DNA of 64,000 bases from Bacteroidales bacterium (GCA_017962845.1 JAGCUN010000035.1:1-64000); one strand, 5' to 3'; positions 52,449-62,325 are shown, counted from the first letter of the stretch. Numbers and translations are program-made. The notes: a model not told the origin generated them from the letters alone.

Positions 52449-54293
52449 TTAGCGGCAGAGGATGTCGTTGTATTTCTTCAAACATTCGAGCACGTTGGTA
52501 CGCACGTGGATAAAGTCGTCGGCGCCGGCCTCTTTGAGGGCGTCGATGCTCTCGGTGGGGTTGCCGGCCACGATGAAGATGAAGCCGGCGGCCTTGGCGG
52601 CCTTGGCGGCTTCGACGCCGAAGGTGGCGTACTCCTCGTCGGAGCTGCACACCACCACGATGTCGGCTTTGACAGCCTTGGCGGCCTCAATGCCTTCGTC
52701 AACGGTGGCGAAACCGGCGTTCTCAACAATCTCATAACCGGCACAGCCGAAGAAGTTGGAGGTGAAGCCGGCGCGTGCCTGGCGCATGGCCAGGTTGCCG
52801 ATCTTCAGCAGGAACACCTTCGGACGGCCGCTCTGCTTGGCGTGACGTTCGGTCTCCAGACGCAGCTGTTCGAAAGCTATGGCGCCGCGGTAGGGCTGCA
52901 AACCTTCCACCTTCTCTTCCGGTTTCTCTTCCACCTTGTCGAGCATCGTCTCGTTGATGTTAGGATACTGGTTGGTGCCGAGGAGCACATATTTGCGGGT
53001 GGCAATGTCCATGTTGCGTTTGTTGCAGCTCTCTTCGATCGCCTTTTTCACTTCGCCGGAGAGGATGAGCGGGATGATACCGCCTTGAGCCTCCACCTCC
53101 TGGAACTGTTTCCAGGCGTGCTCGGCCAGCGAGTCGGTAAGGTTTTCGATATAGTAGGAGCCGGCAGCGGGATCCACCACCTTGTCGAAGTAGGATTCCT
53201 CCTTGAGGATGATCTGCACGTTGCGGCTGATACGGCGCGAGAAGTCATCGTCGTGCTTAAAGGCCACATCGAAGGGCTGCAGCGCGATGGTGTCGGCACC
53301 GCCGAGCGAGGCGGCCATGCCTTCGGTGGTGGTGCGGAGCATGTTGACGTAGGGGTCGTAGAGGGTTTTGTTCCACGAGGAGGCCACCGAGTTGATGCGC
53401 ACCTTGCAGGCGCAGTCGCACTTCGGCTGGTACTGGCTCACCATGGTGGCCCACAGCAGACGGAAGGCGCGCAGCTTGGCGATCTCCATGAAGTAGTTGG
53501 AAGCTATGGAGAGGGTGACCTCCATCTTCTTGGCCATCTGCTCCACGGTCAGACCGTTGGAAGTGGCGTAGGCCAGATATTCGTTGGCGATGCCGAGGGT
53601 GTAGCCGAGTTCCTGCACGATGGTGGCGCCGCCGTTGTGCATCTGGATGCCGCGCACGTTCACCACCTTGAAGTTGGGCATGTCGGCGGTCAGGTTCACC
53701 AGCTCGATGGCGGTGTCCATCGCGGCCTTCTCGGAGGTGGGGAACTTGCCGTGACGCAGACAGCAGGAGATGCCGTCGTAAGCGATGCCGCCCTTCACGG
53801 CTGCCTTGTCGATACGGTTAGCCTCGAGGTAGGCGATGAAATCCTTCGTCAGCTGAACGGCACGGCCTTGGGGACGGGTGAACTGCACACCGACTTTAGC
53901 CAGATCGATGCCAGCGAGCATGGTGGTGAGGTCTTGTGCAGTCTTCACTCCCTGCATGGTAAAGGCAATCATGGTGGCCCCACCCTTGAGGGCGGAAAGG
54001 GCAACCTCGTTGGCTTTCGCGGGGTCGGTCTCCGTCACGTTCTGCACGATTTCCCAGTTGTTGGTATCGGCTTTCGTGCCACGAGTGTAAGGAAATTCGT
54101 TCGGCATGACATTCAGGTAGGCGAGGTCGGCCAGATTCTCCTCACGGTAGTAGGGACGGACCTTGAAGCCCTCGTTGGTGCGCCATACGAGCTTTTTCTC
54201 GTAGTCAGCACCTTTCAGATCTTTATTGATGATTTCTTCCCATTTTTCTGTTGAAATGGGTGCAAATTCGTTGAATAATTTTTCGGACGCCAT
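52449..54293 (-). CDS. mutA: Methylmalonyl-CoA mutase small subunit
   Basis: The 614-residue protein has the MutA N-terminus (FNEFAPISTEKWEEIINKDL), the barrel region (DPAAGSYYIENLTDSLAEHA) and a C-terminal B12-binding-like domain (about 480-610; ADIVVVCSSDEEYATFG). The small subunit pairs with catalytic MutB to interconvert succinyl-CoA and methylmalonyl-CoA for propionate formation or use. MutA lacks the cobalamin His motif, as here. mutB normally follows directly, but a metallopeptidase gene is found instead 27 bases downstream. Confidence 0.92.
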   Translation of the reverse strand: MASEKLFNEFAPISTEKWEEIINKDLKGADYEKKLVWRTNEGFKVRPYYREENLADLAYLNVMPNEFPYTRGTKADTNNWEIVQNVTETDPAKANEVALSALKGGATMIAFTMQGVKTAQDLTTMLAGIDLAKVGVQFTRPQGRAVQLTKDFIAYLEANRIDKAAVKGGIAYDGISCCLRHGKFPTSEKAAMDTAIELVNLTADMPNFKVVNVRGIQMHNGGATIVQELGYTLGIANEYLAYATSNGLTVEQMAKKMEVTLSIASNYFMEIAKLRAFRLLWATMVSQYQPKCDCACKVRINSVASSWNKTLYDPYVNMLRTTTEGMAASLGGADTIALQPFDVAFKHDDDFSRRISRNVQIILKEESYFDKVVDPAAGSYYIENLTDSLAEHAWKQFQEVEAQGGIIPLILSGEVKKAIEESCNKRNMDIATRKYVLLGTNQYPNINETMLDKVEEKPEEKVEGLQPYRGAIAFEQLRLETERHAKQSGRPKVFLLKIGNLAMRQARAGFTSNFFGCAGYEIVENAGFATVDEGIEAAKAVKADIVVVCSSDEEYATFGVEAAKAAKAAGFIFIVAGNPTESIDALKEAGADDFIHVRTNVLECLKKYNDILCR

Positions 54294-54355
54294 GTTTTGT
54301 TATATTTTATCAATTAATATTTTAACAGATCGAATAGCATAATACTATGCGGCTG

Positions 54356-54363
54356 CAAAAATA
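54356..54363 (-). promoter_or_regulatory. Putative -7 box for the mutA operon
   Basis: The minus strand reads TATTTTTG (TAnnTTTG), 63 bases before mutA. No convincing -33 is visible. Confidence 0.4.
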
Positions 54364-54425
54364 CTGATTTTTTTTGAATTAGCGTACGAAAAAATACGGG
54401 AATTGTGAGACTTTATAGGAGATGT

Positions 54426-54827
54426 TCACGCATCCAAATCCTTGATTTTCTGATATAGTTCAGGAAAACGTTGTTCTAAGCCCACAGGTCGTCCGTTTTC
54501 TAAAAAACAGTGGGTGCTGGAGGCCTGGCATACTAACTTCCCATTCGCTTTCATGGTGTAGGCGAAACTGATCTTCAAAGCGCTCATCTCCGCAATTTTA
54601 ACCTCTATGAATATTACATCTTTGAATTTCGTGGGAGTCTTATAATTGCAACTGATGGCCACCACGGGCGAGACCACGCCTTCAGCCTCCAGCTGGTCGA
54701 ATCCGTAGCCGAGCTGGTCCATCCAATCTACTCGTGCTTCTTCCATAAAGCGCACATAATTAGAATGATGCACGATCCCCATCTTGTCGCACTCATAGTA
54801 TTTCACCACGTGTTCGTAAGGTTTCAT
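54426..54827 (-). CDS. Hotdog-fold acyl-CoA thioesterase (YbgC/4HBT type)
   Basis: The 133-residue protein has YYECDKMGIVHHSNYVRFME, in which the Asp of the ECDxMG(I/H)xHH(S/N)xY motif is the expected catalytic residue of the 4-hydroxybenzoyl-CoA thioesterase group. It hydrolyses acyl-CoA; the chain is unknown. It lies 26 bases after the glycosyltransferase gene and ends the RND-to-thioesterase run. Confidence 0.85.
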   Translation of the reverse strand: MKPYEHVVKYYECDKMGIVHHSNYVRFMEEARVDWMDQLGYGFDQLEAEGVVSPVVAISCNYKTPTKFKDVIFIEVKIAEMSALKISFAYTMKANGKLVCQASSTHCFLENGRPVGLEQRFPELYQKIKDLDA

Positions 54828-54853
54828 CGTCTTATTTTTTTATAAAAATTACT

Positions 54854-55750
54854 TTAGTCGTTGATGAGGATGTTTTCCTCAATCCAATGGCGCAAGAAGG
54901 TCAGATTGTCTTTGCGGAAATATCTTCTGAAGATATATCGGTCGGCATATTCGTTCTGCACGATTTCGGGATTGTGTTCGAGGGGAAGGATGGGCTGTGT
55001 GGGGCGGTCGAGTCGGCGGAGCTTGCGTTTGCTTTTGGTGGAGAAACCTCGGTTTTCGATGAGATTGGTGTTGGGTATGATGCTGAAACACTGTTTTTTC
55101 CAGAGATGGATGAAATACTGGTATTCCCAAATGTCGATGGTGGGGTACTGGGTGATGAGCTTGAAGCGGCGCATCCAGAAGTTGGGTACTTTTCTTTTCA
55201 CCGTATAGGGGGAGAGGATGTCTGGAAAATCGGAGACGGAGACCTCTTTGGCATGGATGTCGAAACCCTGCCAGCGGTCGCGCCAAGTGGCGAATCCCCA
55301 TACCGTGGGATAGGCAGAATAGTAGTAGGATGCATCTACTGACTTCTTTTTCAGTATGTTGCAGCCTCCAATATGTCCAATCTTCGGGTTGTCGCGGAAC
55401 TTGTCCAGCAGTTCTTCGCAGAAGGGGAAGAAATCGGGGTGGGGGATGGTGTCGTCGAAGAGGATGATGCCCTCGCTTTCGTTCTCGAAGAACCAGTTGA
55501 TGGCGCTCACCACATGTTTCGATTTGCCGAGATGTTTCGCATTGAAATTGGTATGCAATTCGCAGGGCCATTCGCAGGCGAAAACGCACTGTACCTCAAG
55601 GGTTTTGCGATAGTCCACGCGGTCGTCGGGGGCGGCCCCGTCAACTGAAATATACAGCTTTTCGGGCTGCAGGGTATGCAGCACAGTGAAAAGGTCGTGG
55701 GTGAATTCCACGCGATTGTAGGCGATAACTAAAATAGGTGTTTTGAACAT
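54854..55750 (-). CDS. GT-A type glycosyltransferase
   Basis: The 298-residue protein starts FKTPILVIAYNRVEFTHDLF, then KLYISVDGA, and has FDDTIPHPDFFPFCEELL at the acceptor/metal-binding place (FDD instead of the more common EDD). VWGFATWRDRW follows. This is the nucleotide-diphospho-sugar transferase type used in O-antigen or surface glycan assembly. The start overlaps aroC by 22 bases. It has no membrane helix. The donor sugar cannot be told. Confidence 0.8.
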   Translation of the reverse strand: MFKTPILVIAYNRVEFTHDLFTVLHTLQPEKLYISVDGAAPDDRVDYRKTLEVQCVFACEWPCELHTNFNAKHLGKSKHVVSAINWFFENESEGIILFDDTIPHPDFFPFCEELLDKFRDNPKIGHIGGCNILKKKSVDASYYYSAYPTVWGFATWRDRWQGFDIHAKEVSVSDFPDILSPYTVKRKVPNFWMRRFKLITQYPTIDIWEYQYFIHLWKKQCFSIIPNTNLIENRGFSTKSKRKLRRLDRPTQPILPLEHNPEIVQNEYADRYIFRRYFRKDNLTFLRHWIEENILIND

Positions 55751-56715
55751 GTTTCTGATTTTAAGTTTGGAAAATGAAGGAGCATCGCATCGGCGATGAC
55801 GAGCGCTGCCATGGCTTCTACTACAGGCAACACTCTGGGAACCACCGATTTGTCGTTGCGAGAATGTCCTTTGTATAGGGTCGGATTTCCTTGAAAGTCA
55901 ATGGTGTTTTGGTCAATAGGAAGGGAGGGGATGGGTTTGAAGGCGGCGCGGAAGCGGATGTCCTGACCGTTGCTGATGCCGGCCTGGATGCCGCCGTCGT
56001 GGTTTGTGCGGAAGGAGAAGTTATTGTCCTGCAGATCGTTATACTTCGAGCCGGTCATGCGGGCGGCGGCGAAACCTTCGCCGATGTCAAAGCCTTTGCA
56101 GGCGGGAATGGAGAGCATGGCGGCAGCAAGACGGGCATCCAGTCCGCCGTAGGTGGGCTCGCCCCATCCTGCCGGCACATTGCGAATGATGCACTCCACG
56201 AGCGTGCCGGCAGTATCATCGTTACCAGCATTGGCTATTTCTTTTGTAAATGATTTTATTTCAATATGATCATGCTGAAGTAAAAGTTTGGCAATCGCGC
56301 CGCCCACTACGCGACAGGCGGTCTGGCGGGCAGAAAACCGTCCGCCCTGCTCGTTGCAGCGGTGACCGAATTTCTCTTTCAGCACGTACGAGGCATGAGA
56401 GGGTTTCAGCACAAAATTATTCTCTTCAACAATTCTAACATCTTTATTTTCAATTAAAAAAGCAATAGGAGCACCAGTGGTTTCTCCCTCATACAACCCC
56501 GATATGAATTGAACGCGGTCGGGTTCGCGGCGGGTGTTGTCCTGTCCGTCTATTGCAGTGTCGTAAACTGCCAGCGACCGTCTGTCTAACTCTTTCTGTA
56601 CGAAGTTCTCATCAATGTGAAGTCCGGCCGGACAGCCGTCCACCACCCCACCGATGCAGCTGCCGTGGGTCTCGCCAAAATCTGTCAGTCTGAATCTCTC
56701 TCCGAAAGTGTTCAT
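55729..56715 (-). CDS. aroC: Chorismate synthase
   Basis: The enzyme makes chorismate from 5-enolpyruvylshikimate 3-phosphate using reduced FMN. It has the AroC signatures FGETHGSCIGGVVDGCPAG, RPSHASYV-like KPSHASYVLKEKFG, GGRFSARQTACRVVGGAIAK and SGYDN-like SNGQDIRFRAAFKPIPS. At 328 residues it is slightly shorter than the usual 350-360. It overlaps the OstA-like gene by 4 bases upstream and the glycosyltransferase by 22 bases downstream, an unusual setting for a shikimate gene. Confidence 0.93.
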   Translation of the reverse strand: MNTFGERFRLTDFGETHGSCIGGVVDGCPAGLHIDENFVQKELDRRSLAVYDTAIDGQDNTRREPDRVQFISGLYEGETTGAPIAFLIENKDVRIVEENNFVLKPSHASYVLKEKFGHRCNEQGGRFSARQTACRVVGGAIAKLLLQHDHIEIKSFTKEIANAGNDDTAGTLVECIIRNVPAGWGEPTYGGLDARLAAAMLSIPACKGFDIGEGFAAARMTGSKYNDLQDNNFSFRTNHDGGIQAGISNGQDIRFRAAFKPIPSLPIDQNTIDFQGNPTLYKGHSRNDKSVVPRVLPVVEAMAALVIADAMLLHFPNLKSETCSKHLF

Positions 56716-58259
56716 GGTTCTTCTGTTGGGTTATTGGTGAGGGCGGGTCTGATGACGGGATGGTCAAAGATGCCGCTGATGTCGGCCGGACGGAAAGCGC
56801 TCATCCACTTGAAGTCTTTGAGACGGCGGTCGTTGTCAGTCAGCTCTTGGTCAGGATGGAGTTTTCCGTCGGGGTCGTTGTAGAAGCGAATGGTTTGTAT
56901 TTCGTTATCTTTGAAGAAGATCGTCATCTCGCTGGTGATGGTGGAGTTGACGCCTATGAGCGAGCTGTCCTGCTCTTGGATGTAGTACAGGCATTCGGCG
57001 TTGCCCACAACATCCACGCGGCTGAGCTGTCGCTCGTGGATCCTGCCTGTGATGGTGATGCCTCTGATCTGGTTGAACTCTGTGTCGTGGAAGAGCGATG
57101 AGGCGATAAAGGCGGTACGGCAGAGGTGCACGTCGATGTTGGCCGAGTCGAGGATGACGAACTTGATGGTGTCGGCAGTAAGCTGGTTCGATTCCGACCA
57201 CACCACGGGCGAGTAGAACATCAGGACGAGGGAGTCTTCGAGGTGATAGACGAGCGAGTCGCAGGCCCCTTGCATGTCGTGGCGGAAGAACTTGGCGTGG
57301 TTGTAGGCGAACATGTCGGTCGGGTTCTGGGTGGTGTCGAACAGCACGCGCAGCGTGTCGGCATGCAGGAACAGCGAGTCGTTGCCATCGATGAGGGTGA
57401 GCATACAGCTGTCGGTGCTGGTGGCGTACTGGCAGTCGAGGTATTCGAGATAGTTACCGTCCACGATGTAATTCTGCACCGAGTCCACCAGATGCACATG
57501 ATTCCAGCCCTGTCCGTACTTGATGTTATAGTCGAAGTAAAGACTGTCGCCCGAGATATGCTGGTTCTGGTTGTGGAGTTCGGCGTTGCCGATGAGGGTG
57601 GTGATATCTTCTTTCGAGTCGTACCAGCCGCCATCGGTCCAGGCCTCGTTTTCTGTGGAGTAAAGATGGGTGCGGGAGGTGAAATGGAGCACTTCTGTGG
57701 CGGTGTTGTAGGCGGCGTTGTCGCAGGTGCCGGTATAGGTCTCATTCACAAACAGCACGTTGTCGCTCACGTAGGCGGTCTTGGTGTCGGTATAATAATA
57801 ACCTTTCTGGCTGGTGAGCACGTTGGAGTCGCTCACCATACGTCCGCCGCAGAGGTAGTAGCCCATCTTGGCGTCGAGGTCGTAGGTCATGCTGTCGGTG
57901 TAGAGCGTCGTGCTGTTGTCGGTCAGCCGCACGTTATAGTATATGGTAACTACGCGACTGTTGCCATCGTACAGAATCTCTTTCCCGTAGAGGGTTACCG
58001 AGTCGTTGACGTGAATCCGTACGGGGTTGCCGTAGGCGTACAGCCGGTTCTCGTTGCGGTAGTTGTCGGCCGACTGGCAGTAGCCGACGGTCTCACCATG
58101 CCGGAAGATGACGTTGCCGGTATATTGCTCCACCCCAGGCCGTATGTCCTCATCATATTCGAGGAGATCGGCTTGGAAATAGATTTTCTGTTGGGCAAAA
58201 GCGGGCGTGAGGCCGGAAGCCAGCAACAGAAGGAGGAAGTAGAGCAGCCGTCGGAGCAT
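56712..58259 (-). CDS. OstA/LptA-like exported protein (lipopolysaccharide transport type)
   Basis: A signal peptide (about 1-22, ending AFAQQ) is followed by a long run of beta-jellyroll repeats of the OstA type: FQADLLEYDEDI, YTGNVIFRHGETVGYCQSA, VTLYGKEILYDGNSRVVTIY, HISGDSLYFDYNIKYG. Bacteroidota have OstA-like proteins of about 500-600 residues that may take the place of LptA/LptC in carrying lipopolysaccharide across the periplasm. The stop overlaps the aroC start (4 bases). Confidence 0.82.
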   Translation of the reverse strand: MLRRLLYFLLLLLASGLTPAFAQQKIYFQADLLEYDEDIRPGVEQYTGNVIFRHGETVGYCQSADNYRNENRLYAYGNPVRIHVNDSVTLYGKEILYDGNSRVVTIYYNVRLTDNSTTLYTDSMTYDLDAKMGYYLCGGRMVSDSNVLTSQKGYYYTDTKTAYVSDNVLFVNETYTGTCDNAAYNTATEVLHFTSRTHLYSTENEAWTDGGWYDSKEDITTLIGNAELHNQNQHISGDSLYFDYNIKYGQGWNHVHLVDSVQNYIVDGNYLEYLDCQYATSTDSCMLTLIDGNDSLFLHADTLRVLFDTTQNPTDMFAYNHAKFFRHDMQGACDSLVYHLEDSLVLMFYSPVVWSESNQLTADTIKFVILDSANIDVHLCRTAFIASSLFHDTEFNQIRGITITGRIHERQLSRVDVVGNAECLYYIQEQDSSLIGVNSTITSEMTIFFKDNEIQTIRFYNDPDGKLHPDQELTDNDRRLKDFKWMSAFRPADISGIFDHPVIRPALTNNPTEEP

Positions 58260-58261
58260 AA

Positions 58262-59050
58262 CTATTGGGCTGGGTTTTCTTCAGAACGGGAGATGGGAAC
58301 ACCGTTGATGGCCACAATACGGTCGTTGTGATAGGTGGTGGTCTTCACGATATGATCATGTCCATCATATTCAATCTCATCTCCCTCTTTCATGTTTTTG
58401 ACATAATTCGTAACTTTGACCACCTCGCCGTTTTGGTAGGTGGTCATCTTGCCGGTGCCTTGCTGAAAGACAGCGTGTCCGACGGGCATCTCATTCTCAT
58501 CATAATAATTCCATTCACCGTCCATCATGCCGTTTTTATAAAAACCGGTACACCGCAGCGCATTCAGTCCGTTGACGGTTTCAGCCTTGCTGTACCATGC
58601 TGTGTAGGGGCCTTCCGGCACATCGTTCTTGTAATGCATCTCCGACACCTTCTTGTTGAGTTTGTCGAAATAACGTTGCACACCTTCCAGCTTGTCGTTT
58701 TCATAATAGCACTCCATCTCCCTTTCCCCAGTATGAAAATAGGTGCGCATCCGCCCGTTCTTCTTCCCCTCTTTCATCTCAATATCCATAGTGAGCACGC
58801 CATCCTGACTGTAGTATTCAGCGAGGCCTTCCTCTTTATTGTATTTGTAACGCACCAACGAGCGGAGGTTGCCGTTGGCATAGTATTCGCGGGCTTCTCC
58901 ATTTTTCTTTTTCCCTTTGTATTCGATGCTGGACTTCAGTGCGCCGTTAGGATAAAACTCCTCTTTTGTCTTGGTGCGACACGCCACCAAGGTGATAATG
59001 AGGATGGAGAGGAGAGTCCAGAACATGGTTTTATGCAGATTGACGGTCAT
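58262..59050 (-). CDS. Lipoprotein with MORN/YwqK-type repeats
   Basis: The N-terminal helix ends in a lipobox (TLVAC, Cys near 24). The rest of the 262 residues is a run of about eight repeats like FYPNGALKSSIEYKGKKKNG, EYYANGNLRSLVRY and TYFHTGEREMECYYENDK, the YwqK/MORN-variant pattern. Annotations often call this an antitoxin, but there is no toxin here; an envelope scaffold role with the adjacent OstA-like protein or RND pump is as likely. It begins 12 bases after the RND gene. Confidence 0.75.
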   Translation of the reverse strand: MTVNLHKTMFWTLLSILIITLVACRTKTKEEFYPNGALKSSIEYKGKKKNGEAREYYANGNLRSLVRYKYNKEEGLAEYYSQDGVLTMDIEMKEGKKNGRMRTYFHTGEREMECYYENDKLEGVQRYFDKLNKKVSEMHYKNDVPEGPYTAWYSKAETVNGLNALRCTGFYKNGMMDGEWNYYDENEMPVGHAVFQQGTGKMTTYQNGEVVKVTNYVKNMKEGDEIEYDGHDHIVKTTTYHNDRIVAINGVPISRSEENPAQ

Positions 59051-59062
59051 ACGGGATGGACA

Positions 59063-62000
59063 TTATGATAAGGTGACGCTTTTCTTTTTCAGTTTGCGGT
59101 TCTTTCGCCACTCGCCGAAACTGGCGAAGCAGCTATAGAGGATGGGGATGAGAACCAAGGTGACGAGGGTGGATACCGAGAGACCCCATGCCACCGTCAT
59201 ACCCAATGATCTCCACATCTCCGCTCCTTCTCCCGTACCCACGGCCATCGGAATCATACCGAGCACCGTGGTGAGGGTGGTCATCAGGATGGGTCGCAGA
59301 CGCGACTTGCCGGCGGTCACTACTGAGTCGCGGATGGTCATGCCCCTCTCGCGGCAGAGGATCGTGTAGTCAATCAACACGATGCCGTTCTTCACCACAA
59401 TACCGATCAACATCAGCAATCCCACTAAGGCCATCACACCCAGCGGGGTGTTGGTGAGGGCCAGCCCGATGAACACGCCCGTGAAGGCGAAGGGGATGGA
59501 GAACATGATGACGAAGGGGTAGGTGAACGACTCGAATTGTGAGGCCATCACGATATACACCAACAGCACGATGAGCACCATCAAGGTCGTCATGTCGGCG
59601 AAGGCCTCCTGCTGGTCTTCCCACGAACCGCCTATGTTGTAGGTCATCTCGCCGGGGATGTCCATCTGATGGAGCTGCTCCTTGGCACCGTCCACCACCT
59701 CGCTGAGCACACCGTCCTTGCCCACCACGCACGACACCTTGATCATACGCTCGCGGTTCTTACGCTCGATGGTTGGCGGGGTGAAGGTCTCCTCGATGGT
59801 GGCGAGCTCCTTCAACCGGATGCCGCTGCCGCCGGTGAGCGGGTAGATGAGGATGTTCTCGACATCTTCGATGCTCTCACGGCGATCCTGCAAGTTGCGG
59901 ACGCGGATGTTGTATTCGTCGCCCTCCTCACGATAGTAGGAAGCGATGTTGCCGTTGAAGGTGTTGCGCACGTAGGTGGCCGCCGTGGTCAGGTTGAGAC
60001 CATGTTCGGCCAGCTTCTGCCGGTCGAAACTGATGTGCAGCTCAGGCACATATTCGGTACGGCTGATGTTGACCTCCGAACATCCCTTCACCTTGCGCAT
60101 CCTGTCGGCCAGCTCGGCCGCCACCCTGTCGGAGGTGGCAAAATCGTAGCAGTAGAGCTCAATATCCACAGAGTTCTGTCCGCCCATGCCGCCGCCACCC
60201 ACCGTGACATTGTACTTGTACAGCTCCTCATACTCGTTGAGGTCGGCACGCACCTGGTCGGCAATCTCCGTAATAGAACGTTTACGATCAGTCTTGTTCT
60301 TGAAACGCATGTTGAATTTCACGATGTTGGAGCCCGTCTCCGACATGATGCCGAAGGAGTTGTCATCGTCGGGCTGTCCTACCGAGAAGTTGCACATCAG
60401 CAGTTCGGGGTAATCCTTCTTCATGTGTTCGGCGAAGCGGAGACCGAAGTCGCGGGATTTCTCCATGCGGGTGCCGACGGGCAGCTTCACCGTGGCCGAC
60501 AGTCGGCCCATATCCTGTGTGGGGAAGAACTCGGTGGGGATGACCTTCAGCAGGGTCAGGCTGCCGCCAAAGATGGCAAGGGCAACCAGGATGACGATGA
60601 AGCGGTGCGACACGCACCAGCCGAGGAAGCGGCTGTACAGCTTGTCAAGCCCGTTGAGCGACCATTCGATGGGTTTGTAGATGGCACCGAACACCTTGCC
60701 GCGGCTCGGGTTGCTCTTCAACATGAGGGAGCAGAGCATCGGGGTGAGCGATAGTGCCGCGAGGGTGGACACCGAGCAGACGATGGCCACAATCCAGCCC
60801 AGCTGTTTGAACAGGATACCGGCCTGGCCTTCGAGGAAGGTCAGCGGTACGAAGACGGCGAGGAGCACGAGCGTGGTGGCGATAACCGACAGCGACACCT
60901 CGCTGGTGGCGAACACTGCCGCCGACTTGGGCTTGGTGCCTCGCTCAATATGTGTGGTGATGTTCTCCAACACCACAATGGCATCGTCCACCACCATACC
61001 GATAGCGATACTTAAAGATGATAGAGAGATGATATTCAGTGTGTTGCCTGTAAGTCGCAGGTAGATGAAGGCGGCCACGAGCGACACCGGGATGACGATG
61101 GCCACGATGAAGGTGGCGCGCCACCGCCCGAGGAAGAACAGCACCACGATGACCACCAGCAGGAGGATCGTATAGATGGTGCTTTTCAAACTGTCGATAG
61201 TATTGACAATACTTTCGGAGGTGTTGGCGATGATGCCGATTTCAATGTCTGAAGGGAGGGTCTCTTGCAGTTCGGGCAGCAGGGCCATCACCTTGTTGGA
61301 GATCTCCACCGAGTTGGCGCCCGACTGTTTCTGCACGATGATCATAGCGCCGCGGGTGCCGTTGTTATACACCTCCTGCAGGCGTTCCTGCACAGTGTCG
61401 ATCACCTGGGCCACATCACGCAGATAGACGCTCTTGGTGGTGCCGTCGCCGGCCACCACGATGTCTTTAAGCTGTTCGGCATTGCTGAACTCACCTTGCA
61501 CACGCATCGAGTAGGTCTCGGTGCCGATGTCCATTGAGCCTAACGGCAGGTTGCGGTTCTCAGCGGCGATTTTCTGTGAGATGCTGGCGATAGTGAGGTT
61601 GTATTCGTCGAGTTTGTCGGGGTCGCAGTAGATGGCGATCTCGCGCTTCGGGGCTCCGGAGATGGAGACCGTACCCACGCCTTTGATACGGCTAATGGGC
61701 TGTGACACACGCTCATCGAGAATCTTGTAGAGGGCATTGGTACTCTCGGCCGACTTCACCGACAGCATCAGGATGGGGATGTCCTCCATGCTGAATTTGA
61801 ACAGGAAGGGCAGGTTGCAGCCGTCGGGCAGCTGCGAATTCATCATGTCAAGCTTGTCTCGCACGTCGTTGGTCGCCTTGTCGATGTCGATACCATACTC
61901 ATATTCGAGGGTGATGATGGAGTAGTTTTCCTTCGACTGGGAGGTCATCTCCTTGAGGTCTTCCACACTGTTGAGCACGTTTTCGATAGGCTTGGTGACG

Positions 62001-62185
62001 TTGTTCTCAATGTCGGCCGCGCTGGCGCCAGCATACACCGTGAACACCATGATGTGGTTGGAACCCATGTCGGGGAAGAGGTCGATGGGCAGTTTCATGA
62101 CCGAATAGACACCGAGGATAGCGATGGCCACGTAAACGAGGGCGGTCATGATCGGTTTTTTTACAGCAGACTGGTACAAGCTCAT
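59063..62185 (-). CDS. RND family efflux transporter permease (HAE1/AcrB-like)
   Basis: The 1040-residue protein has the RND layout: helix 1 (about 10-28), porter domain, helices 2-6 with GMVVDDAIVVLENI in helix 4 (proton relay Asp-Asp), a second periplasmic domain and helices 7-12 with GIVVKNGIVLIDY. It exports drugs, lipids or metabolites by proton antiport. The usual membrane-fusion and TolC-like genes are not adjacent; instead a lipoprotein and an OstA-like gene follow. Substrate unknown. Confidence 0.93.
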   Translation of the reverse strand: MSLYQSAVKKPIMTALVYVAIAILGVYSVMKLPIDLFPDMGSNHIMVFTVYAGASAADIENNVTKPIENVLNSVEDLKEMTSQSKENYSIITLEYEYGIDIDKATNDVRDKLDMMNSQLPDGCNLPFLFKFSMEDIPILMLSVKSAESTNALYKILDERVSQPISRIKGVGTVSISGAPKREIAIYCDPDKLDEYNLTIASISQKIAAENRNLPLGSMDIGTETYSMRVQGEFSNAEQLKDIVVAGDGTTKSVYLRDVAQVIDTVQERLQEVYNNGTRGAMIIVQKQSGANSVEISNKVMALLPELQETLPSDIEIGIIANTSESIVNTIDSLKSTIYTILLLVVIVVLFFLGRWRATFIVAIVIPVSLVAAFIYLRLTGNTLNIISLSSLSIAIGMVVDDAIVVLENITTHIERGTKPKSAAVFATSEVSLSVIATTLVLLAVFVPLTFLEGQAGILFKQLGWIVAIVCSVSTLAALSLTPMLCSLMLKSNPSRGKVFGAIYKPIEWSLNGLDKLYSRFLGWCVSHRFIVILVALAIFGGSLTLLKVIPTEFFPTQDMGRLSATVKLPVGTRMEKSRDFGLRFAEHMKKDYPELLMCNFSVGQPDDDNSFGIMSETGSNIVKFNMRFKNKTDRKRSITEIADQVRADLNEYEELYKYNVTVGGGGMGGQNSVDIELYCYDFATSDRVAAELADRMRKVKGCSEVNISRTEYVPELHISFDRQKLAEHGLNLTTAATYVRNTFNGNIASYYREEGDEYNIRVRNLQDRRESIEDVENILIYPLTGGSGIRLKELATIEETFTPPTIERKNRERMIKVSCVVGKDGVLSEVVDGAKEQLHQMDIPGEMTYNIGGSWEDQQEAFADMTTLMVLIVLLVYIVMASQFESFTYPFVIMFSIPFAFTGVFIGLALTNTPLGVMALVGLLMLIGIVVKNGIVLIDYTILCRERGMTIRDSVVTAGKSRLRPILMTTLTTVLGMIPMAVGTGEGAEMWRSLGMTVAWGLSVSTLVTLVLIPILYSCFASFGEWRKNRKLKKKSVTLS

Positions 62186-62284
62186 ATTGTAACGTTTAAG
62201 TAGTTAATTCACGCATTATCAATACACTACATTCCAAACACCCAACGTGAATTTTGGATTGAAAAGGGTATAATTTTCCCGCTG

Positions 62285-62292
62285 CAAAGATA
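62285..62292 (-). promoter_or_regulatory. Putative -7 box for the RND-led operon
   Basis: The minus strand reads TATCTTTG (TAnnTTTG), 100 bases before the RND start, in the 140-base gap after the MotB-like gene. Confidence 0.45.
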
Positions 62293-62325
62293 CAATTTTC
62301 TTTGGTTATTTGGGGAAGAAAAAAA

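Noticed and set aside
52506..54254. 582-codon ORF opposite mutA
   Set aside because: mutA is certain; the opposite frame is open because of codon bias in a GC-rich gene. The same applies to the ORFs at 47913-49250 and 57126-58331.
58262..59050. Toxin-antitoxin system based on the YwqK-like repeats
   Set aside because: There is no toxin next to it; it is a lipoprotein in an envelope operon, so the antitoxin label is only a database habit.
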